NCBI GenBank assembly: GCA_003994795.1
Contig: AP018269.1
Coordinates: 4,427,677-4,491,676, forward strand
Direction of reading: 5' to 3'
DNA: 64,000 nucleotides
Source: Cylindrospermum sp. NIES-4074
GTDB lineage: Bacteria > Cyanobacteriota > Cyanobacteriia > Cyanobacteriales > Nostocaceae
Part shown: piece after piece, positions 7,399 to 15,342 of the stretch
Layout of the letters: the number at the start of each line of letters is the position of its first letter
How positions within the stretch are numbered: the first letter of the stretch is position 1
Translations under genes and position numbers: made by a program
The notes under the pieces: generated by a model
What the model saw: the letters and a program-made list of their open reading frames with translations, nothing else
What the model was told of the DNA's origin: nothing
Databases searched by the model: none

Positions 7399-8790
7399 AT
7401 GTCTGATTTCTTCACTCTTTCTTTCTGTCCTGATATTGCCCTCATTGCTGAAGGTGATCAACTAACTCTGCGATCGCCTCAAAACAGTCTGACGTTGGAA
7501 AACCCTCAGCCAGGATTGAGAACCGCCTTAGAACACCTCAAACATCCCACTCTCACTCTTTCACAACTCCAAGCTGTTGTTGCCCAATTGGATGGAGTCG
7601 AAGCCAGTTTCAATTTTGAGTCGGAGTTGCAAAAGCTCATTAGCCTGGGTTGGATTTGTCATTCCGTTTTACCATTGGCAACTGCCATTGCGATCGCCGA
7701 AAATTATCAATTAATTGTTCCTGATTTTGATGAGGAACAGCCTTTAATACTGTCTCGGTTTGCCTTTCTGCGGCAGGAAAAACAACAGTTTGTTTTAGAA
7801 TCTCCCCTTTCCAAAGCCAAAATTATTTTGCTAGATTGGCGGGCGACAGCCTTAATTGGGAAACTAGCTGAGGTTGATTCGTCATTCACACTTTTAACTT
7901 TAGCAGATGGGCTAATTGATGCAGAGATAGTGCGATCGTTTATGCAATTGCTCATGGCAACTGGGATGATCTCATTAGAACCCGAAAGTGATGCCTTATC
8001 CGAATGGCAATTTCATAACCTGCTGTTTCATCGCCAAACCCGTTTACAGCGATTAGACGAGCCGCCTAAAACGGAACTTCCTCAATTCAAGGATGATGTG
8101 CGATCGCACATGGTGAAACCACCCATGAGCAACCAAGTCATTTCCTTAGAGAAACCTAACCTAGAAGCCTTAGCCAAAACAGATATTTCCCTCACCCAGG
8201 CGATCGAAGAAAGACAATCGATTCGGGAATATGACGACCAGCCTATTACCTTACACCAGTTAGGAGAGTTCCTATATCGCTGTGCCAGAGTCAAAGAGGT
8301 TTACACCCCTGAAGAAGATGCTATGAACGTTGGAGAATGTACAAAACGTCCATATCCCTCCGGTGGTGCGTTATACGAACTAGAGATTTATCCAGTCATT
8401 AATCGGTGTCAGGGATTGAATTCGGGACTATACCACTATCAACCTTTGTCTCACACTCTGCACCAGATTAGCGATTGGCATCCAGAAGTTGAAGCTTTAA
8501 TTTTCGATGCCTGGAAATCAACTGGACAACAAGATATTCCGCAAGTTCTTTTAATTGTTACTGCCAGATTTGGGCGGCTATTTTGGAAATATCATGGCAT
8601 CGGTTACGGTTTAATTTTGAAACATATTGGGGTGCTGTATCAAACATTTTATCTCGTTGCCACTGCCATGAAATTAGCACCAACTGCGATCGGCGGCGGT
8701 AGCTCTGAACAGTTCGGCAAAATTGCCAACCTTAACGAACATGAAGAGTCGTCAGTCGGCGAATTTATGCTGGGTTCGTTGAAACAATAA
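7399..8790 (+). CDS. SagB-type azoline dehydrogenase (FMN nitroreductase family)
   Basis: The 463-residue product ends in a nitroreductase-fold domain (from about residue 262) with RQSIREYDDQPIT near 271, YPSGGALYELEIYPV, GLYHYQPLSH and GGGSSEQF near 433. These are the signatures of SagB/ThcOx oxidoreductases, which use FMN to oxidise thiazolines and oxazolines to azoles. The first 200 residues form an extra N-terminal region that probably binds peptide or mediates contact with the cyclodehydratase, as in larger cyanobacterial members. The gene starts four bases after the cyclodehydratase stop and is followed 52 bases later by the protease. The cluster therefore carries the three standard activities: cyclise, oxidise, cleave. 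Confidence 0.93.
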   Translation: MSDFFTLSFCPDIALIAEGDQLTLRSPQNSLTLENPQPGLRTALEHLKHPTLTLSQLQAVVAQLDGVEASFNFESELQKLISLGWICHSVLPLATAIAIAENYQLIVPDFDEEQPLILSRFAFLRQEKQQFVLESPLSKAKIILLDWRATALIGKLAEVDSSFTLLTLADGLIDAEIVRSFMQLLMATGMISLEPESDALSEWQFHNLLFHRQTRLQRLDEPPKTELPQFKDDVRSHMVKPPMSNQVISLEKPNLEALAKTDISLTQAIEERQSIREYDDQPITLHQLGEFLYRCARVKEVYTPEEDAMNVGECTKRPYPSGGALYELEIYPVINRCQGLNSGLYHYQPLSHTLHQISDWHPEVEALIFDAWKSTGQQDIPQVLLIVTARFGRLFWKYHGIGYGLILKHIGVLYQTFYLVATAMKLAPTAIGGGSSEQFGKIANLNEHEESSVGEFMLGSLKQ

Positions 8791-8842
8791 AAAGCCTTGC
8801 TCAAAATATTTCCTCAATAAATTATTAAACCTCTAAATTCCT

Positions 8843-11194
8843 ATGCCTGACTTAATTACGATTCCTGGTTTTCCTGAACTCCAAGCCATCACACGCGGCG
8901 ATTCCCGCATCAAAATTGCTGTCCTTGATGGCCCTGCCGACCTCGATCGCGCTTGCTTTCGTGGTGCAAACTTGAGTAGAGTCAATCCCTTTTGGCAACA
9001 AAAACTAGAGCCAATTGACCCGATTTACATTACTCAACAACGTCAAATTAATGCCCTTAAGGACAAAAAAAAGGCTTTAAAAAAAGCATTAAAGCAGAGC
9101 GAAAAGGAGAATGCACAGGATAGAAATGAGAATCAAATTTCGCCAGCGATCGCTCAAGTTACACCATCGAATATAGTGCGATCTTATGGCGATTTGATCG
9201 CCGTCTTCAATGCTGTGCTAGAAAACACAGATGCACCACTAATTGAGCAATATCGCCAGTTAAGTGGGTCTAAACAGCAGAAATCACGGTTCGGCTCCGC
9301 TCACCGACCACCCAAACCAGAAATATCTTCAAATATCAACTATGCCGCCGAAATCGCAGCTATAGAGGCAGAAATCGAAGCCTTAGAAGAGGCAATTCCC
9401 AAACCAGTGAAAGAACGTCTAGGAGGTATCTTCCACGCAACTGGCATTCTTTCCATGATGTTTGGACAACCTGGTTCCCCCGTTGAGGGAGTAGCTCCCT
9501 ACTGCACCGCCATTAATATTCCCCTGTTTGAAACCGCAACTAGCGGTGAATCAATATCTCCCCTGAACATAGCTCATGCCTTTAACTTGGCATTGGAACT
9601 GGGTGTAAACATCATTCACTGCGCCGCCTGCCACCCCACCCAAACCGGGTTCGCCCACGAAATGATTCAAAAAGCAGTAAAACAATGTCAGGACAATGGG
9701 ATTCTGATTGTGGCTCCTAGTGGTAATAACAAGGGTGAATGGTTTTGCGCTCCAGCGATTTTGCCGAATGTGCTAGCAGTAGGCATGATGAAAGACAATG
9801 GACAACCCGCAAACTATAGTAATTGGGGCGGACAGTATCAGGAACAGGGCATTCTGGCACCGGGCGAAAACATCCTAGCGGCAGAACCAGGCAGCGATGA
9901 ACCTGTGCGCCAAGAAGGAACCAGTTTGTCGGCTCCCCTCATGACTGGTCTCTCTGCCTTGATGATGAGTGTGCAATTGCAACGCGGTGAACAACCCAAC
10001 GCCGAAGCAGTACGGATGGCTTTTCTCAACAGTGCCATTCCCTGTGATCCCCAAGAAGTTGCCGAACCCGAACGCTGTTTAGTGGGTAAATTAAATATTT
10101 CCGGTGCTTATCAATTACTAACTGGAAAGTCTTTACTCAGCATTCAACCAACCCATACTGTTCGTCCACAAATTACTCTGCCGACTAACACCAATTCTGT
10201 AAATATATCCGAATCTGCGGTAATAAGCTCCTCTGTTCCTCCCAATGAGGTTCAGGGTTCTACTGCTACTCAACTCGTCACAGCCTCAGCCACCCTTGCA
10301 GACATATCCTCCCCTGCCGCCCTAACTTCTTCCACCATCACCCCCAGCGCCGTCTCCAACAAAGTCTACGCCCTCGGCACTATTGGCTACGATTTCGGCT
10401 CCGAAGCCCGCCGCGACACCTTCAAGCAACTGATGCCTACAGTCAGCATAGATGGGGTATTAGTTCCCCCTAATCCCTATGATGCCAGTCAGATGGTTAA
10501 TCACCTGGAGTTAAACCCTGCTGAAGGTAAATCTCTGATCTGGACTTTAAATCAGGAACTCACTCCCATCTACGCCCTAGAACCCCAAAAGGCATTTGCT
10601 AACGAAATCTATGCTGTCTTGCAAATGCTGCTGGCTGGACAAATTCAGCCTGAATCTAGCGATGCTCACATTGAGCGAGTCAGTATTCCCGGTACTCTGA
10701 CCGATCGCACAGTCGAACTTTTCTCTGGTCAAGTTGTTCCTGTCCTGGCTTTACCGAACATCCGAGGAATGTATGGCTGGCAAGTTAACTCCCTTGTAGA
10801 AGCAGCAGTTAACACTGTCAGTCCTGAAGCAAGCGTTCCTGATAGTGTGGCAATGCGGCGTTCCCTCAAGAGTTTTCTGCATCGCATTTACTTCGACTTG
10901 CGAAACTTGGGACAACTTGATCGCGATCGCGCCCTCAATTTTGCTGCGACTAACGCATTTCAGGCTGCTTCTACCTTTGAGTTAGCGATCGCTAGTGGCA
11001 TGGAACTTGATAGTATCGAAGTTGAAAAAAGTCCTTTCTGCCGCCTCAATAGTAATTGCTGGGATGTCAAGCTGAAGTTTTTTGACCCAGAAAACAGCCG
11101 TCGGGCTAAGAAAGTCTATCGATTCACAATCGATGTTGCCAATATCATGCCAGTCACATTAGGCCAAGTGCGATCGTGGTCAGTGCCACGTTAG
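8843..11194 (+). CDS. PatA/PatG-type subtilisin maturation protease
   Basis: The 783-residue protein has a subtilase domain with catalytic Asp29 (IAVLDGPAD), His198 (FHATGI), Asn295 in SGNN for the oxyanion hole, and Ser361 (GTSLSAP). A charged coiled insertion of about 120 residues (65-190) lies between Asp and His, and a Ser/Thr/Pro linker (430-500) follows. The last 270 residues, beginning VYALGTIGYDFGSEARRD, match the C-terminal domain of PatA/PatG-family cyanobactin proteases. Those enzymes remove the leader (PatA) or cyclise the core (PatG). Only one such gene is present, so whether it cleaves or macrocyclises cannot be decided. There is no signal peptide, which fits cytoplasmic processing. 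Confidence 0.92.
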   Translation: MPDLITIPGFPELQAITRGDSRIKIAVLDGPADLDRACFRGANLSRVNPFWQQKLEPIDPIYITQQRQINALKDKKKALKKALKQSEKENAQDRNENQISPAIAQVTPSNIVRSYGDLIAVFNAVLENTDAPLIEQYRQLSGSKQQKSRFGSAHRPPKPEISSNINYAAEIAAIEAEIEALEEAIPKPVKERLGGIFHATGILSMMFGQPGSPVEGVAPYCTAINIPLFETATSGESISPLNIAHAFNLALELGVNIIHCAACHPTQTGFAHEMIQKAVKQCQDNGILIVAPSGNNKGEWFCAPAILPNVLAVGMMKDNGQPANYSNWGGQYQEQGILAPGENILAAEPGSDEPVRQEGTSLSAPLMTGLSALMMSVQLQRGEQPNAEAVRMAFLNSAIPCDPQEVAEPERCLVGKLNISGAYQLLTGKSLLSIQPTHTVRPQITLPTNTNSVNISESAVISSSVPPNEVQGSTATQLVTASATLADISSPAALTSSTITPSAVSNKVYALGTIGYDFGSEARRDTFKQLMPTVSIDGVLVPPNPYDASQMVNHLELNPAEGKSLIWTLNQELTPIYALEPQKAFANEIYAVLQMLLAGQIQPESSDAHIERVSIPGTLTDRTVELFSGQVVPVLALPNIRGMYGWQVNSLVEAAVNTVSPEASVPDSVAMRRSLKSFLHRIYFDLRNLGQLDRDRALNFAATNAFQAASTFELAIASGMELDSIEVEKSPFCRLNSNCWDVKLKFFDPENSRRAKKVYRFTIDVANIMPVTLGQVRSWSVPR

Positions 11195-11198
11195 TAGA

Positions 11199-11449
11199 AC
11201 TTACGCATTGACAAAAAACGCAAGAAGTGAGTAAACAGAATGAAGAAAAATGTGTCTCCAACTCTCAAGGTAATGCATGAACTAAAAGAGGAATTTCGCC
11301 AGCTTTTTGAAAAAACTGATAGTTGGTTAACCGCATTGTTTAAACTTGGTATGTGGTTATCAAAAGCTAAAAAATATTTCCCAGATAGCTAGAATACTAT
11401 TTTTCGTTGGCTTGACGAGATTAGAGCTTACTTTGATAACAGGGCTTGA
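11199..11449 (+). pseudogene. ISL3-family transposase remnant with terminal-repeat-like end
   Basis: From ATG 11240 the frame reads HELKEEFRQLFEKTDSWLTA, then ALFKLGMWLSKAKKYFPDS. A TAG codon follows at 11390. In the same frame it resumes NTIFRWLDEIRAYFDNR and stops at 11447. This is the C-terminal region of an ISL3-type transposase (R-W-F/L-D-E-I-x-x-Y-F) with a nonsense codon and most of the gene missing. The words acttacgcattgaca at 11199-11213, five bases after the protease stop, recur at 34946-34960. They look like an IS end. Confidence 0.65.
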
Positions 11450-11512
11450 AAATCAATACAAATTAATTCCCTATTTAGACGCAACTGGGAGCACAAATCA
11501 CATTAACAGCCC

Positions 11513-11923
11513 TTAGGGCAACGAATCTGATTGTTCAGCTTCTTTGCGATCCTGATTCATCAGCACAATCTGACGTTGGCTAGGGTCAAATCTATATGCG
11601 TTTTTTTGCATAATACTTTTAGCTTGGCGGGGATCAAAATTCTGGCTAAATTCCGCTTGCAATTTATTGACGCGTCCTTCCATCAGCTTAACTTCTGTAT
11701 GGATTTCGCGCAACTTTTCTTGTTGTAACCAATGATAAGGCAAAAGTTGCGTTAGGGCTGATACGGCTGCTGCGGAAATAGCCAAGTTAACTACTATCTT
11801 GGCTGTAGTTTCTAGTCCCATTACTTGGTAAGAACGTTGGCGAAGATGACGTTTTGTCCGAGGCACAACTCGACGTTTTTCTACAGGTTGTAGCGGGGGT
11901 CTGGATGATTGAAACGCGTTCAT
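11513..11923 (-). CDS. Small membrane protein with coiled coil (FtsB/FtsL-like topology)
   Basis: This 136-residue protein has a basic cytoplasmic head (EKRRVVPRTKRHLRQRS), one membrane segment at about 40-62 (KIVVNLAISAAAVSALTQLL) and a helical, coiled-coil-like stretch (LREIHTEVKLMEGRVNKLQAEF) outside. It is a conserved cyanobacterial hypothetical. The topology matches division proteins of the FtsB/FtsL type, but I see no diagnostic motif, so that is only a suggestion. The ATG at 11923 is the natural start. It faces the ISL3 remnant and may be convergent with the end of the RiPP cluster. Confidence 0.75.
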   Translation of the reverse strand: MNAFQSSRPPLQPVEKRRVVPRTKRHLRQRSYQVMGLETTAKIVVNLAISAAAVSALTQLLPYHWLQQEKLREIHTEVKLMEGRVNKLQAEFSQNFDPRQAKSIMQKNAYRFDPSQRQIVLMNQDRKEAEQSDSLP

Positions 11924-12069
11924 GATGCTAAAAAGAGCCTCGCTGATTGAAGGGAAGCACCGTCAAAAGCACACTGGCACTAATTGCGGCTGATTTAGCT
12001 GCCATATTACTTCATTTTTAGGAAATTGCTACACGTGTGGCATGAATTAATAAATAACCTGGCATACGT

Positions 12070-12262
12070 AAGTTTGGTTTAGAAGAGGGGTGTAGGGGGG
12101 GAAGAAGAGGAGAGGGGGGGGAGGGGGAAGGGGGGGAAGAGGGGGGAGATGGGGAAGCAGAGGAGTAATATTTAATATTTCTCACTCCCCACACTCCCCA
12201 CACTCCCCACACTCCCCACACTCCCCACACTCCCCACACTCCCCACACTCCCCACACCCTTA
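12070..12262. repeat. Purine-rich tract plus ACTCCCCAC nonamer array (STRR)
   Basis: A G/A-only tract (12081-12165) is joined by ttaatatttctc to about eight tandem copies of the 9-base unit actccccac (12181-12262). The whole block reappears in reverse complement at 13806-13995. A long minus-strand frame over it (12018-12305) translates the array as VWG repeats and is not a gene. Confidence 0.85.
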
Positions 12263-12274
12263 CTTCTCTTGGCG

Positions 12275-12406
12275 TTATTTGTAAAGTTCTGTGGCTAACC
12301 GCCAAGCCAGAATTCCGGGAATTAGCGCCACAGCCAGAGCGATGTACACTTGAGTATCAGAAATAGAAGACACCTGAGCGATGTAGAGAGTATTTAGTAT
12401 GGACAT
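12275..12406 (-). CDS. psaM: Photosystem I reaction centre subunit XII (PsaM)
   Basis: The minus strand encodes 43 residues whose last 30 (SDTQVYIALAVALIPGILAW, then RLATELYK) are unmistakably PsaM, the single-helix subunit of photosystem I that helps trimer contacts in the thylakoid membrane. PsaM is usually about 30 residues. Here the only in-frame ATG gives a 12-residue N-terminal extension (MSILNTLYIAQV). The upstream sequence on the minus strand contains aggagg about eight bases before this ATG, which supports the long start. It is divergent from the FGGY kinase gene. Confidence 0.92.
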   Translation of the reverse strand: MSILNTLYIAQVSSISDTQVYIALAVALIPGILAWRLATELYK

Positions 12407-12542
12407 GGTTTGAAACCTCCTAAGCTCAATAGATTTACAACACTTCGTTTACTACTTTTCACTGTTTTGCCAAGATTGGGGAATATCTTGTTACAAGATG
12501 CAACAAAAACAGTGATTTTCCCTGAGGAAATTTGGTCAAATT

Positions 12543-13802
12543 ATGGATTTGTATCTGGGAATCGACTTCGGCACCTCTGGCGCACGGGGTGTGGTGATTG
12601 ACAAAGGAGCCACTATCCTGGCTGAAGTGCGTTATCCTTGGGAAATTCCGGCTGCTTCTGACTGGGTAACTTGCTGGCAGAGAGCTTTGTTTACCCTGCT
12701 AGAACTAATACCTAGAGAATTGCGGCGAGAAATCGAGGCGATCACTATTAATGGGACATCTTCCACGATTTTGCTAGGCGATGCCGCAGGTCAGCCTGTA
12801 GATGCACCGTTATTGTACAACGATGCACGGGGATCAGGAATGTTAGCGCAGTTGCAAAGCGTCGCCCCAGCCAACCATACCGTATTGAGTTCTACCTCCA
12901 GCCTAGCGAAACTGCTGTGGATGAGGCAATTACCATCTTTTAAGGAAGCTAGATATTTAATGCACCAAGCCGATTGGCTAGGCTTTCTCCTGCATGGACA
13001 TTTAGGTATTAGCGACTACCATAACGCCTTAAAGCTAGGTTATGACGTTGAAGAGTTAAAATACCCAGAATGGCTAGAAAATCTGCAAATCCCCATTCAA
13101 CTACCGCAAGTTTTACCACCTGGTACTCCAATTGCAGAATTGCGCCCAGAGATTGCAGCTAATTTGGGTTTCCGGCGTGATTGTGTAGTGTGCGCGGGGA
13201 CAACTGATAGTATTGCTGCTTTTCTCGCTAGTGGGGCAAAATTTCCTGGGGAAGCGGTGACTTCTCTTGGTTCGACCCTGGTACTCAAACTTTTGAGTCG
13301 TACCCGCGTTGAGGATGCAAGGTATGGGATTTATAGCCATCGCTTAGGGGATTTGTGGCTCACTGGGGGGGCTTCTAACACTGGGGGTGCGGTGTTAAGG
13401 CATTTTTTCACTGATGAGGAGTTGGAAAGCCTTAGCCGCGAGATTGATGCAGCTAAAGTTAGTGAGTTAGATTATTATCCATTGTTGAAGGCAGGCGATC
13501 GCTTTCCGATTAATGATCCCCAGTTACCCCCAAGATTAGAACCGCGCCCAGAAAATCCTAGTAAATTTCTGCATGGTTTATTAGAAAGTATCGCCCGCAT
13601 AGAAGCACGGGGATATGAATTATTACAACAGCTAGGAGCGGATAACTTAAGCCGTGTTTATACGGCGGGTGGTGGTGCAGCGAATCCCACTTGGACTAAT
13701 ATTCGTAGACGGTATTTAAAAGTGCCTGTATTTGCATCAAAGCATACAGAAGCTGCTTATGGAACAGCGCTTTTGGCAATGCAGGGAGTTAGAAATGATT
13801 GA
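12543..13802 (+). CDS. FGGY-family pentulose kinase (D-ribulose kinase-like)
   Basis: The 419-residue protein has both actin-like ATPase halves of the FGGY family: GIDFGTSGARGVVID at the N-terminus (phosphate 1 loop), INGTSST near 75, the second-domain GTTDSIAAFLASGA and SLGSTLVLK, and the adenosine loop TAGGGAANPTW near 380. It is shorter than classical xylulokinases (about 480-500) and the same size as the cyanobacterial and plant xylulose-kinase-like proteins. Those were assigned as D-ribulose kinases, so ribulose is the best substrate guess. It lies between two inverted copies of a G/C-rich repeat block and is divergent from psaM. Confidence 0.88.
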   Translation: MDLYLGIDFGTSGARGVVIDKGATILAEVRYPWEIPAASDWVTCWQRALFTLLELIPRELRREIEAITINGTSSTILLGDAAGQPVDAPLLYNDARGSGMLAQLQSVAPANHTVLSSTSSLAKLLWMRQLPSFKEARYLMHQADWLGFLLHGHLGISDYHNALKLGYDVEELKYPEWLENLQIPIQLPQVLPPGTPIAELRPEIAANLGFRRDCVVCAGTTDSIAAFLASGAKFPGEAVTSLGSTLVLKLLSRTRVEDARYGIYSHRLGDLWLTGGASNTGGAVLRHFFTDEELESLSREIDAAKVSELDYYPLLKAGDRFPINDPQLPPRLEPRPENPSKFLHGLLESIARIEARGYELLQQLGADNLSRVYTAGGGAANPTWTNIRRRYLKVPVFASKHTEAAYGTALLAMQGVRND

Positions 13803-13805
13803 AGA

Positions 13806-13995
13806 GCGGTGTGGGGAGTGTGGGGAGTGTGGGGGGTGTGGGGAGTGTGGGGAGTGTGGGGAGTGTGGGGAGTGTGGGGAGTGAGAGATATTAAATATTA
13901 TTCCTCTGCTTCCCCATTTCCCCCATCTTCCCCCTCTTCCCCCTCTCCCCCCTCTTCTCTTCTTCCCCTACACCCCACACCCCACCCCCTACACC
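13806..13995. repeat. GTGGGGAGT nonamer array plus pyrimidine tract (inverted copy)
   Basis: About eight tandem gtggggagt units (13808-13880) are followed by gagatattaaatattattcctctgcttcccc and a C/T tract. The sequence is the reverse complement of 12070-12262, so the kinase gene and psaM are bracketed by inverted repeats. A third, direct copy of the pyrimidine tract occurs at about 15285-15335. The frame at 13809-14018 is an artefact of the array. Confidence 0.85.
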
Positions 13996-13999
13996 CTTC

Positions 14000-15052
14000 T
14001 TATAAAAACCAACCGTAAGAATGCAAACCTTTACCCAAAAGATTCACGCCGAGATAGCAAATCCAAACAACAACAAAACCACCTGCGGCTAAAATTGCCG
14101 GACTACGCCCTTGCCAACCGCGAGTGATTCTAGCATGGAGATAGGCGGCGAAAACTAACCAGGTGATTAATGCCCAAGTTTCTTTAGGGTCCCAACTCCA
14201 GTAAGAACCCCAAGCTTCGTTAGCCCAAACACCACCAGCAATAATACCAATCGTCAGTAGGGGAAACCCTAGGCCAATAATGCGATAGCTGATGTTATCT
14301 AGGGTTTCCGCCAGGCTGAGGCGTTGGGGTGAAAGAGTTTCATTAGATACTACAGTTGGCGTCTCAGGCGTAGTTACTAAGTCTAAAACAGCTGTACCGT
14401 TGCCGTTATTATTACTTTCATAACGAGCAAAGCCGTTATTTTCCGCTGTGGCTATTGATGGTTGAGAAATTAACTCACCTGCTTTACGTAATTGGTAGCC
14501 GTTGGTACGATAGCCACCATTACCAACAGAACTACCTTGCAGTTGGATATTTTTACCGCGAGTGACAATGAGAAATGCGATCGCTAGCAGGGCACCTACC
14601 ATCAAAGCCGCATAACTCAACATCATCACGCTGACGTGCATCATCAGCCAATTAGACTTCAGCGCTGGTACTAAGGGTTCTGATGCTTGCATTTCTGACG
14701 GTAAAGTCATGGTAGCAAATGCAGTAATTCCCATAGCTACGGGGGCGGTAACAACTCCTACCAAACGACTGCGGCTAGTATTTTCGGCAATTAAATGCAC
14801 AGCCGTAATTCCCCAAGTTAAGAAAAATAGGGATTCATACAAATTGCTCAAGGGAAAATAGCCAGCTTCGATCCATCTTGCGGCTAGTAGGGTAGCTATA
14901 GACAAATTAGCGATCGCCATTCCCGCTGTCCCTAAAGCAGCAGTTACAGACAGATTTGGAAAAGCCGCACCTGCCCAATACACCAACATAGTGATGAATA
15001 AAACGGCAAAGGAGGCATTATCCAGCCAATTCTGGAGTATAACCAAATTCAT
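14000..15052 (-). CDS. ccsA: Cytochrome c biogenesis protein CcsA (Ycf5; also annotated CcsB)
   Basis: The 350-residue polytopic membrane protein carries the tryptophan-rich haem-handling motif [18 protein letters not shown] near its C-terminus, and conserved His residues at [11 protein letters not shown] and near the C-terminus. This is the CcsA/Ycf5 subunit of the system II complex that ligates haem to apocytochromes c in the thylakoid lumen. Its partner Ccs1/CcsB (ResB-type) is not in the window. A hydrophilic insert of about 80 residues (170-250, rich in Asn, Gly and Thr) separates the membrane halves, longer than in plastid homologues. Downstream it runs to within a few bases of the repeat block at 13806-13995. 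Confidence 0.92.
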   Translation of the reverse strand: MNLVILQNWLDNASFAVLFITMLVYWAGAAFPNLSVTAALGTAGMAIANLSIATLLAARWIEAGYFPLSNLYESLFFLTWGITAVHLIAENTSRSRLVGVVTAPVAMGITAFATMTLPSEMQASEPLVPALKSNWLMMHVSVMMLSYAALMVGALLAIAFLIVTRGKNIQLQGSSVGNGGYRTNGYQLRKAGELISQPSIATAENNGFARYESNNNGNGTAVLDLVTTPETPTVVSNETLSPQRLSLAETLDNISYRIIGLGFPLLTIGIIAGGVWANEAWGSYWSWDPKETWALITWLVFAAYLHARITRGWQGRSPAILAAGGFVVVWICYLGVNLLGKGLHSYGWFL

Positions 15053-15167
15053 AAAAGTGTTCTCTCCTGTGTAGCGCTTTAAAATATCGATTCTGACTTT
15101 ATTGATCCTATCTGCTTAGGGGCTAGTAGGGCATAGTTTTTACCTGCCCTTAAGCATTGCTAAACAG

Positions 15168-15335
15168 AGAGGGTGTGGGGAGTAGGGTGTAGGGTGTGGG
15201 GTGTGGGGTGTGGGGTGTGGGGTGTGGGGTGTAGGGAAGAGAAAAAATATTTCTCCCTTATCCCTTTCCTCTTGTTCCCCTATACCCCTCTTCTCTTCTT
15301 CCCCTACACCCCACACCCTACCCCCTACACCCCAT
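15168..15335. repeat. GGGGTGT heptamer array and pyrimidine tract (STRR)
   Basis: Tandem ggggtgt heptamers (15168-15235) are followed by an AT-rich spacer and the tract cctcttctcttcttcccctacaccccac. That tract is shared in the same orientation with the block at 13806-13995. The ccsA gene is thus flanked by direct copies of this tract. Confidence 0.8.
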
Positions 15336-15342
15336 TCTTGAC

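Noticed and set aside
12018-12305. Reading frame with VWG repeats on the minus strand
   Set aside because: It is the translation of the nonamer array and overlaps psaM on the same strand in another frame.
13809-14018. Reading frame with VWG repeats on the plus strand
   Set aside because: Artefact of the inverted copy of the same array; no independent coding signal.
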